From: an uncultured Oscillospiraceae bacterium
Lineage (GTDB): Bacteria; Bacillota; Clostridia; Oscillospirales; Oscillospiraceae
Reading direction: 5' to 3'
Length of the DNA stretch: 15,838 nt
NCBI GenBank assembly: GCA_934569195.1
Contig: CAKTKB010000025.1
Coordinates: forward strand, 1-15,838
In this document: positions 6,801 to 12,219 of the stretch, one piece after another
Layout of the letters: each line of letters opens with the position of its first letter
Numbering within the stretch: position 1 is the stretch's first letter
Notes under the pieces: generated by a model
What the model was told of the DNA's origin: nothing
Databases searched by the model: none
The model's input: only the letters and a program-made list of their open reading frames with translations
Translations under genes and position numbers: made by a program

Positions 6801-9401
6801 GTTGAGGATCTGTGCATCCACCTCGTCCGTCAGACCGTCGCCGTTGAGATCGGCAGCCGCCGCATCCGGCAGCGTCTCCAGACCCACCGCATAGTTCAGG
6901 ATAGCCTGGACATCGTCGGTATTCAGGAGGCCGTCGCCGTTGAGATCGAAGCCGATGGTTCCGGTCATGAAGGTAACGTCCGCGCCCACGGAGGTGTCGT
7001 TCATGGCAATGTACTTGGTTCCGTCCTCATCCTCCAGCACGTACGGCGCCAAAACGCTGGCATCGAGCTGGTAGGTTACAGGCTTGTTGGTCAGGTTATG
7101 CACCTGGAAGCTGAAGCTGTAGGTGCCCGTGCGCTGAGGATCGTCTCCGAACTCAGCCTTGACCTTGCCGTCATTATTGCCGTCGATGGTGATGTAGGTA
7201 GGCGCATTCACGGCATTCTCCACATTGCCCAGGCCGGAGCCTTGTCTTCTGGGGGAATACTCTACGCCGGTGTCCGGATCCGTCAGAGGGACTGCCGTAC
7301 CCATCATCAGGCTCTGGGCAAGGGCGCGGACCGTCATGCCGGTCTTCTCGTCCAGGTTGTTCTCCCGGATGTACTGCGCCACAACTGCGGCCATGCCGGC
7401 TGCGGAAGGAGACGCCATAGACGTACCGCTCATCAGGCCGTAAGTACCGTCATCCGTAGTGGAGTAAATGTTGCCGCCGGGCGCGGTGATTTCCGGCTTC
7501 AGCGTCAGGTTGCCGGGAACGCCCCAGGAGCTGAAGCTGCTCATGGTGATCTGGCCGCCGGTGGCATTCATGTCGGTGTAAACGCCGCTGCCGTAAACCG
7601 TCAGCTTGCCGCCCCATACACCGTTCTCATCCTTGGTAGCAGAAGCCAGGATGCTCTGCATCTGGTCCTGACGGATGGTGATGAAGGGCAGGGTCTTGGT
7701 GCAGGCCGCGTAAATGGCATCAAATCCCTCGACGTTGTTGTACACGATAATAGCGGCGGCCTTGGCAGCCTCTGCATTGATCTGCTTATCGGTAAAGGCA
7801 ACGCCGTTGCCGCGGGAAACCAGGACGATCTTTCCGGCCGTACCGGTGAAATCGCTCTTGTCGCCGCCGTACTTGACCGTGTCGTCCGGGTCGGTAGGAT
7901 CGCCGATAAAGACAAAGTCATACTCGGTGCCGCTCTTATCCTCGGACTTATCCAGAGTCGTAAACGCCGCGCTCTTGCAGGTCGCACCGCCGCTGAAGGT
8001 CTTGCCTGCGCCATCGGCGTAGGTGTAGTTCTGACCCGCTACCGCGAAATACTCGGAGGTGCTGCCGATGTTGTCGGCGCTGGCCACGGCCAGAGAGTTT
8101 GCGTATGCTCCGGGAGAGCCTACGCGGCCGGTGTTGGCATCCTCGGCATACAGCAGGCCGCTGGCGCTGTCTTCTGCCCAGTTGCCGGAGTTACCGGCGG
8201 ACATGCAAACGACCGTATCGCTCTCCACCAGGGAAGCCATAACGCCGTCGAAATAATCCTCGCCCGTCTTGGTGAAGCCGACCGTGGAAGAACCCAGGGA
8301 CAGGTTCACACTGTCGCATCCCAGGACCAGAGCGTCCTCAATGGCGGCAATGTAGTCGTCCGCGTAAGCGCCGCCGTTGGTGCCGAACACCTTCATGACC
8401 AGCAGCTGTGCATCCGGGGCAACACCAACCACGCCGTTGTCCGCATAGCCATAGGTCCCGTCCGCCTTGACCACATAGCGGTTTGCCGTAGCAATACCGG
8501 AAACGTGGGTGCCGTGGTCGCCCTGGCTGTCGTTGTCATGGGTGATGTCCAGGTTCTCATCCACATAGTTGAATGCGTATGCAACCTTGTCGTTGATAAA
8601 CAGATCCTTTGCAGTCAGCCCCTCCATCCGCTCGGATGCATGGAGCTTGGACAGGACCTGTCCGATCTTCGCCGTGTCCAGCAGGTCGTAATCTGCGATC
8701 TGCTTGTCGTTCTTGGTCGCGGTGACCATCAGGCTGTAGTCAAAGGCCGCTCCGCTGAAGGAGGGGTGATCGGAATCCAGACCGGTATCCACAACCGCGA
8801 TGCGGCTGCCCGCGCCGGTATAGCCGTCCAGCCAGGCATTGTAGCTGCCGACCATCGTACCGGAGGAGATCGTATTCAGGTCTGCCTCCTCACGCGGGTC
8901 CAGCGCATACTGCGGGACCAGGTAAACAGCCTCAACAGCATTCAGTGCCGCAACCTCATCCATCTTGCCGTAGGGAAGATCGACAGACATTGCGTTAGCC
9001 GCCAGGGTCAGGTTCCAGTGAACATTCAGCTTTTCACCGGACAGAACCGTGGAGGAAATGGTAGCCGCCAGGGCATCCTGCTTGGCCTCCAGGGACTTTG
9101 CCTGGATCATGGCAGCCGTATTCGTGGCAATGCCCTGGGTGGAGAAGCCCTGTGCCAGGACAGGCTTGTCCTTGAGCACCACGAACACACGAACCATGTC
9201 CGTGTCCGTATAGGGAGCCTCTTCCTCCGGCGTCTCGTCCTGCGCATCCTCCTGAATGGCGGGCTGCAGGCCGTCTGTGGAAATCTCGTGATAATTTGCG
9301 GTGTTATCCTCTGCTCTGACCGCTGCACTCGGCAGCAGGCCGATCATCAGGCACAGAGCCATCAGCACAGAAAGGAACCGCTTCATATTCCAATTTTTCA
9401 T
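3840..9401 (-). CDS. Secreted subtilisin-family (S8) protease with internal dockerin-like module
   Basis: A very large (1853 aa) cell-envelope-type serine protease. A signal peptide ends near residue 30 (AVRA/EDN), followed by an acidic stretch and an I9-type propeptide (about 68-165). The S8 catalytic domain carries Asp205 (AVVDTGLDSDHP), His296 (GDHGTHVSG), oxyanion Asn404 (SAGNSGN) and Ser661 (SGTSMASP). A PA domain is inserted between Asn404 and Ser661 (about 475-590), as in lactocepin and C5a-peptidase relatives. An Fn3-like region (about 755-960) is interrupted by a dockerin-like module (about 819-870) with two complete calcium loops, DLNGDGLLNTDD and DLNGDGLTDEVD. Further beta domains follow, then an acidic linker GGDDGGDDD, a propeller-like region (about 1238-1480), a Big2 Ig domain (about 1490-1574) and a second propeller-like region to about 1810. 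No SLH repeats, LPxTG motif or C-terminal membrane anchor are visible. It is the middle gene of the operon, 19 bp after the cohesin-like/SLH gene, which suggests docking to that protein. An in-frame stop codon just upstream rules out an earlier start. Protease identity is secure; substrate is unknown. Confidence 0.95.
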   Translation of the reverse strand: MKNWNMKRFLSVLMALCLMIGLLPSAAVRAEDNTANYHEISTDGLQPAIQEDAQDETPEEEAPYTDTDMVRVFVVLKDKPVLAQGFSTQGIATNTAAMIQAKSLEAKQDALAATISSTVLSGEKLNVHWNLTLAANAMSVDLPYGKMDEVAALNAVEAVYLVPQYALDPREEADLNTISSGTMVGSYNAWLDGYTGAGSRIAVVDTGLDSDHPSFSGAAFDYSLMVTATKNDKQIADYDLLDTAKIGQVLSKLHASERMEGLTAKDLFINDKVAYAFNYVDENLDITHDNDSQGDHGTHVSGIATANRYVVKADGTYGYADNGVVGVAPDAQLLVMKVFGTNGGAYADDYIAAIEDALVLGCDSVNLSLGSSTVGFTKTGEDYFDGVMASLVESDTVVCMSAGNSGNWAEDSASGLLYAEDANTGRVGSPGAYANSLAVASADNIGSTSEYFAVAGQNYTYADGAGKTFSGGATCKSAAFTTLDKSEDKSGTEYDFVFIGDPTDPDDTVKYGGDKSDFTGTAGKIVLVSRGNGVAFTDKQINAEAAKAAAIIVYNNVEGFDAIYAACTKTLPFITIRQDQMQSILASATKDENGVWGGKLTVYGSGVYTDMNATGGQITMSSFSSWGVPGNLTLKPEITAPGGNIYSTTDDGTYGLMSGTSMASPSAAGMAAVVAQYIRENNLDEKTGMTVRALAQSLMMGTAVPLTDPDTGVEYSPRRQGSGLGNVENAVNAPTYITIDGNNDGKVKAEFGDDPQRTGTYSFSFQVHNLTNKPVTYQLDASVLAPYVLEDEDGTKYIAMNDTSVGADVTFMTGTIGFDLNGDGLLNTDDVQAILNYAVGLETLPDAAAADLNGDGLTDEVDAQILNDILEGGSYEGITLDSLLSNASITVPANGSIQVTATMSLNEEGKAYMEENFANGNYLEGYVYLNAVADSEGKLTVGQSIPFLAFWGNWTDSSMFDTTIYAEDAYNADRHTYLGLSKENYYNLRKASTGSTFNLGLNLYANDKEFLADRTAVRPGDTLMTMTYSLIRNAEAVYYTIRNAETGEVYFSKDYDSEYGAFYYTNGGYWANTATTKGISWKFTDNEGNPLPNNTKLELDLTAVPEYYKADEDGNYTGLGKGATWRTLVTVDDEAPAVTQMFFSSDPAGNKLINISAQDNQYIAAIQLATTEGKLIGTLSPNQQTANEKLNLSINVAGINQDKVIVAVVDYAGNLRAYELELGLGGGDDGGDDDKPATDLNGFFAYSTTSKGWVRFEADTANSPEIAAESDIAFASAEYVDGYTVACSTDGYLYVMQHGKFEPTRVCSVNGVLIDMAYNKADGNLYAMAALNGEDGGPEYGKLVKVDIYNGILTEVGTITSAEMPSSRSGELPQTLACSDDGTFYTVNASTSNSYLYSFRLNDDGTIGELTKVGKTGFKANYLQSMAVDHTTGELYWAQFVQASSWGKPTCKLVKLNLETGVGTAVTDLPGETTSLYIVRGQGGSTGKTDRPERVQMTTRELTLYSGNQFALEAYVTPWNLKDRSIVWTSSNEAVAKVSSNGVVTAVAEGSAVITAASKLDETVYATCQITVEQNNTTLSGVVHDADGNAYFADIDVDTANYTIVSDAAEQEYFSVVRYGDKLLASGDGELYYVDPENGYASEEACYTGDLFISDMTYCPSLDITLGTYGYNLLLVDPTQPNGYVGGWNLKNRFSSIAGVAYAGHDSTYTYVYLLSGTGTIYLMGITQENGSYILNMINVITTPSSLSINGQYLYQSLYYDMETGWIYWARFDGNDTSSMIAINEETEEVVLRGTFSDEAYPVVGLYDAKASVTDLDRTGDFDLSEICRIAPSMENGETMTALPAGSLPVLEH

Positions 9402-9414
9402 TGTTTATTCCGCG

Positions 9415-9421
9415 CTCCTTT
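9415..9421 (-). promoter_or_regulatory. Shine-Dalgarno site of the protease gene, unusually far from the start
   Basis: AAAGGAG on the minus strand is the only clear ribosome-binding site before the protease ATG, but the spacer is 13 nt, longer than the usual 5-10. Its first base overlaps the stop codon of the upstream cohesin-like/SLH gene, so ribosomes finishing that gene may help initiate here. The internal ATG at codon 6 would be still further from it. Confidence 0.55.
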
Positions 9422-10434
9422 CAGTCGAGATTCTCAAGGTAGCCCATAATGATCTGGGCGAACTGTGCACGGGTAGCCAGGCCCTTGGGGTCGATCTTGG
9501 TGCTGCTGACACCGTGGATCACCTCATTGGCAGCCGCCCAACGCATAGCGCTGACAGCATAGAGGGCAATATCCCCGGCATCCTGGAAGCCATCGAGGGC
9601 AGACAGGTCCATATTGTCCTTATGTCCGGTGCTCAGCCAGTAGCGATACAGCACAGAGACCATTTCCTCACGGGTCATGCTCTTGTTGGGCTGGAAGGTA
9701 CCGTCGGAATAGCCTCTTACCAGGCCCTCCTGACGCGCCCACTCAACATAGGGACCGTACCAGCTTCCGGCCTTTACATCGTCAAAGTTGCTGACCGTAT
9801 ACTTCGACGTATCCACGCCGGCGATGCGGCCCAGGACCGTAACCATCATACCTCTGGTCAGCTCCACATTGGGACCGAAGGTCGTCGCACCGGTACCGCT
9901 CATGATGCCGTTGCCCAGAACATAGTCAACCGCCGTATGATACCACTTCGCCGTATTCACGTCCGTGAAGGGCTTAGACGGGCAGTTCGTTCCGTTGCAG
10001 CTCACATAGACCTTAATCGGGAAGCTTCCAATCGTTGTAGTCTTGTAATGCGAATCCGTCACCTTCGCGCCGGTCACGTCGAAGGTGTAGCTCCTGCTGG
10101 CCGCCTTGGTAAACGTCAGCGTAAGAACCGTGCAGTCCTCCGCGTCGGCTCCGCCGACCCAATTGCAGACTACCTTTCCGTTTTCTTTTGTGTTTACCGC
10201 CATCAGGGGCAAACCCTTTTCCGTCTTGTCAAGCGTCAGCGTCTTGTCGTAGCTAAGGGTAAACGCCCCGCTGCGTGCCGTGCTGCCGCCATGAAGACTG
10301 AGCGTGACTGTAACCGTGTCGCCTGCGGCGGAAGCCGTGCCGTACACATCCGGGGCATCCGCAGCGGATACCGGCAGAACCATGCAGACTACCAGCAGGC
10401 AAACCAGCAACAGTGCAGTCAGTTTCTTGCTCAT
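9421..10434 (-). CDS. Cohesin-like domain plus three SLH repeats: probable surface anchor
   Basis: A 337-residue exported protein and first gene of the surface operon. A signal peptide ends near residue 24 (PVSA/ADAPD). Residues about 28-145 form a beta-sandwich resembling cohesins: GDTVTVTLSLHG, then GAFTLSYDKTLTLDKTEKG, then LTLTFTKAASRSYTFDVTGAKV. The pattern of a first strand followed by an FTLSYD strand is typical of cohesin modules, though the domain is somewhat short (about 115 residues against roughly 140). Three SLH repeats follow at about 155-200, 216-262 and 281-327, with LTRG, MTRE and ATRA motifs, for binding cell-wall polymers. Cysteine pairs C90/C101 and C146/C151 are possible disulfides. 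The start is set at codon MSKKLTALL because it begins the signal peptide and AAAGGA lies upstream (about 12 nt); the longer in-frame reading starts within the -35/upstream promoter region and is unlikely. The downstream protease carries a dockerin-like module, so a docking role is the favoured inference. The SLH part is certain; the cohesin call is probable. Confidence 0.9.
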   Translation of the reverse strand: MSKKLTALLLVCLLVVCMVLPVSAADAPDVYGTASAAGDTVTVTLSLHGGSTARSGAFTLSYDKTLTLDKTEKGLPLMAVNTKENGKVVCNWVGGADAEDCTVLTLTFTKAASRSYTFDVTGAKVTDSHYKTTTIGSFPIKVYVSCNGTNCPSKPFTDVNTAKWYHTAVDYVLGNGIMSGTGATTFGPNVELTRGMMVTVLGRIAGVDTSKYTVSNFDDVKAGSWYGPYVEWARQEGLVRGYSDGTFQPNKSMTREEMVSVLYRYWLSTGHKDNMDLSALDGFQDAGDIALYAVSAMRWAAANEVIHGVSSTKIDPKGLATRAQFAQIIMGYLENLD

Positions 10435-10461
10435 TTCACAATCCCATCCTTTCCTTAGTTC

Positions 10462-10487
10462 CTGCCAACTTTTAGAAAAATTGGCAG
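10462..10487 (-). promoter_or_regulatory. 26-nt inverted repeat in the leader of the surface operon
   Basis: The arms CTGCCAA and TTGGCAG are perfect complements. Inside them a T-G pair and TTTT/AAAA continue the pairing, so the whole element is almost a complete hairpin or palindrome. It lies between the predicted transcription start (about 10500) and the Shine-Dalgarno of the cohesin-like/SLH gene (about 10447-10452). It is not followed by a T-run, so it is not an ordinary terminator. It could be a repressor operator or a 5'-leader hairpin stabilising the mRNA; the sequence does not decide. Confidence 0.6.
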
Positions 10488-10506
10488 AATGCGAACTGCT
10501 TCCCCC

Positions 10507-10535
10507 ATTATGGCACATCGTGCATAAAATTGCAA
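10507..10535 (-). promoter_or_regulatory. Sigma-A-type promoter of the three-gene surface operon
   Basis: The minus strand shows -35 TTGCAA (10530-10535), a 17-bp spacer and -10 CATAAT (10507-10512). Start of transcription is expected near 10500, giving a leader of about 66 nt. The -35 box and the four T residues after it match those of the smc promoter in this window. Confidence 0.75.
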
Positions 10536-10863
10536 GAATTTTTTCCAAAAAATTCCAACCTTTTTTGCCTGTTTTCTTTGTGATTTTTCACAATAATCTG
10601 GTGTGCAGAAACAAATTTCTAACTTTAGAAACAATTTTCCGTTTTTTCGTTTCTACGCAGCATGGGCAAAATTCCTTATGCCGCGGACTGGTTTTCAAAA
10701 ATATTTTTTCGGATATTTCCAAAAATAAAGGAATTTCCAACTTTTTTGAGGCGCATATATTTCCTACCTTTTTTGGCCGTATTTTCTGTCGTGGACACTT
10801 GTTCGGGTTTGGGAATATAAAAAACACATTTTTGCAGGCGGAATGCCTCTTACACCCGCAGAC
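10536..10863 (-). other. AT-rich non-coding region with three copies of a short motif
   Basis: This stretch between the exonuclease terminator and the surface-operon promoter is strikingly AT-rich compared with its surroundings and is full of A and T runs. No convincing gene is seen. A motif reading TTCCAAC or TTCCTAC followed by a run of T and then GCC, GGCC or GAGG on the plus strand occurs three times, at 10553-10569, 10735-10751 and 10761-10778. AT-rich DNA upstream of a strong promoter may act as UP-element or curved DNA; this is inference. Confidence 0.5.
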
Positions 10864-10892
10864 AAAAAATTGCGGCACGCCATCGGTGCCGC
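10864..10892 (-). terminator. Rho-independent terminator after the exonuclease gene
   Basis: On the minus strand GCGGCAC and GTGCCGC form a perfect 7-bp GC-rich stem with a 7-nt loop, followed by AA and six T residues. It lies about 180 nt after the exonuclease stop codon. The GC-rich 3' stretch between (10893-11070) holds no convincing gene, only a 12-nt perfect palindrome GCCCCCGGGGGC at 11014-11025. Confidence 0.8.
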
Positions 10893-11070
10893 CGGATGGA
10901 ATGCCGCATTCATTCACTTTTTTCGCACCGCCGCGAGAGCCGTTCGGCGTCGGGTGCAGGCCGTCGGGCCTTTGGCTGTTCCGGCCATGATTCGTCGTAC
11001 CGCCGCAAGCCCAGCCCCCGGGGGCGGAAGGGCAACCAAGCAGCCTCCGTCTCCTCCGCTCCCAGGTCCG

Positions 11071-12057
11071 CTACACCTTTGCGCCTCCTGCCGGGTTCTT
11101 TCTGCGGCGCCGGCGTCTGACTGCGCAGCCCGTCTCCGGCTCCGCCTTTGCCGCACGCCGGGCATAGGCCTCCGCCGCCTCCGAGGTTGCTTCGTAGGTC
11201 AGTCTGCTGACCCGCACCGTGCCATCCGCCTGATCCGACAGCCGCACCCGAATCAGGAAACGACCGTGCTCCGGGCAGGCCGCCATGTCCATATAGCGGT
11301 GCCCGGGCTGGGCAAACCAGCGGGAGCCGAGCATCTGCCTGCCGCAAACCGGGCATTGGTTCTCCGCCCCGGACATTGCGCCGAGCGCCGCGCGCTTATC
11401 CGGGTAGTCGTAGAAAACCTTCCGACTGATGCACCCGGGCAGCTCCGCACCGTGGAAACCGTTCTCATGGCTTCGCAGCGCCTGCTCATACTCCACCATT
11501 CCCCGCTTCAGGTCCAGCCGGGCGCAAATCAGAGCCGTATGGTAGGCATCTCCCAAGGCGTCGTGGGCAGGACGGCTGGCTTCAATTCCGAAAATCTCCA
11601 TAGCCGTTTTCAGCGCCTTCTGCGCATTGGAGCCATCCGTCTGGGCGTTAAAAATCATCTGCGCGTTGTACCATCGTGCCGTCCAGCTATCGTCCAGCCC
11701 GTACAGCCGAAGGTTCTCCCGCAGGATGCCAATATCGTCAAAGCCCCATGTCAGGAAGATTACATCCTCCCCGCACCAGTGTTGAAAGCGCTCCATAGCC
11801 TCCGCCATGGGCACGCCCTCCGCTTTCAGCCGGGATTCCTTGATCCCGGTCAGCTTGCTCACCCGGCGGTTTAAGGAGCGAAAATACTTTGGCCGGATCA
11901 GAATCTGAAATTCATCCTGAACCTGCTGCTCCTGGGATATCCGGACCGCCCCGATCTGGATGATCTCCCCCCGAATCTGTACCGGCAGCACCTTACGCGC
12001 CGACGGAGATCCCGGCCAGGGCTGATTCCACTCCATATCCAAAACAATATAGTCCAT
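11071..12057 (-). CDS. DEDDh-family 3'-5' exonuclease with C-terminal zinc-ribbon-like motif
   Basis: A 328-residue cytoplasmic exonuclease of the RNase T / DNA Q-like superfamily. The DEDDh active-site residues are all visible: Asp7 and Glu9 in VLDMEWN, Asp108 in TWGFDDIGIL, and His165 and Asp170 in HDALGDAYH. Family members remove nucleotides from the 3' end of DNA or RNA using two metal ions; the substrate of this one cannot be read from the sequence. After the exonuclease fold (about 1-190) comes a putative metal-binding motif, Cys235-x2-Cys238 with Cys261-x2-His264, and a basic tail with six arginines near 314-319. The start is placed at MDYIVLDMEWN because the fold begins there and GAGG lies 8 nt upstream; the longer in-frame start would overlap the promoter -10 box. 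It appears to be transcribed alone, from its own promoter to a terminator downstream. It resembles the KapD-type exonucleases of Firmicutes, but a specific name is not justified. Confidence 0.9.
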   Translation of the reverse strand: MDYIVLDMEWNQPWPGSPSARKVLPVQIRGEIIQIGAVRISQEQQVQDEFQILIRPKYFRSLNRRVSKLTGIKESRLKAEGVPMAEAMERFQHWCGEDVIFLTWGFDDIGILRENLRLYGLDDSWTARWYNAQMIFNAQTDGSNAQKALKTAMEIFGIEASRPAHDALGDAYHTALICARLDLKRGMVEYEQALRSHENGFHGAELPGCISRKVFYDYPDKRAALGAMSGAENQCPVCGRQMLGSRWFAQPGHRYMDMAACPEHGRFLIRVRLSDQADGTVRVSRLTYEATSEAAEAYARRAAKAEPETGCAVRRRRRRKNPAGGAKV

Positions 12058-12145
12058 TGCTGCAACCTCAATTATCTGCCTTCCGGCAATATCCCTGCGC
12101 GCGGACGAAGGCGGTGCCTGCCACGCATTGCCGGGTATTTTGCTT

Positions 12146-12175
12146 ATCATAGCATACGGACACAGCTGCTGTAAA
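12146..12175 (-). promoter_or_regulatory. Probable promoter of the exonuclease gene
   Basis: The minus strand has TTTACA (12170-12175), an 18-bp spacer and TATGAT (12146-12151), each one base from consensus. Initiation near 12139 would leave a leader of about 80 nt. Confidence 0.6.
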
Positions 12176-12190
12176 CAAGCAAATCACGCC

Positions 12191-12217
12191 GGCGCTGGGA
12201 AATTCCCGGAGGGCGCC
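12191..12217 (-). terminator. Hairpin just after the lipoprotein stop codon, possible weak terminator
   Basis: GGCGC and GCGCC arms enclose the inverted repeat GGGAATTTCCC (minus strand), starting 2 nt after the stop codon. There is no T-run behind it, only scattered T residues, so it may be a 3'-end stabilising hairpin or an inefficient terminator that lets some transcription pass into the exonuclease gene. Confidence 0.4.
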
Positions 12218-12219
12218 GT

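Noticed and set aside
3843..9449. Open reading frame of 1868 codons on the plus strand opposite the protease gene
   Set aside because: Although very long, it is the antisense shadow of a gene with clear catalytic motifs. Strong codon bias, with few codons whose complement is a stop, explains its openness; no domain or ribosome-binding site supports it.
10435..10548. N-terminal extension of the cohesin-like/SLH protein to an upstream ATG
   Set aside because: It would start upstream of the predicted promoter boxes and put about 38 residues before an obvious signal peptide.
10588..10917. Small minus-strand reading frame (109 codons) in the AT-rich gap
   Set aside because: It crosses the exonuclease terminator, has no Shine-Dalgarno site, and its Lys/Phe/Cys-rich product looks like translated A/T runs.
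10843..11874. Plus-strand reading frame (343 codons) opposite the exonuclease gene
   Set aside because: The minus-strand frame has all five DEDDh residues, and this one has only Arg/Ala/Leu-rich antisense composition.
12058..12150. N-terminal extension of the exonuclease to an upstream ATG
   Set aside because: It would begin within the -10 box of the likely promoter, and the exonuclease fold starts at the later ATG, which has a good ribosome-binding site.
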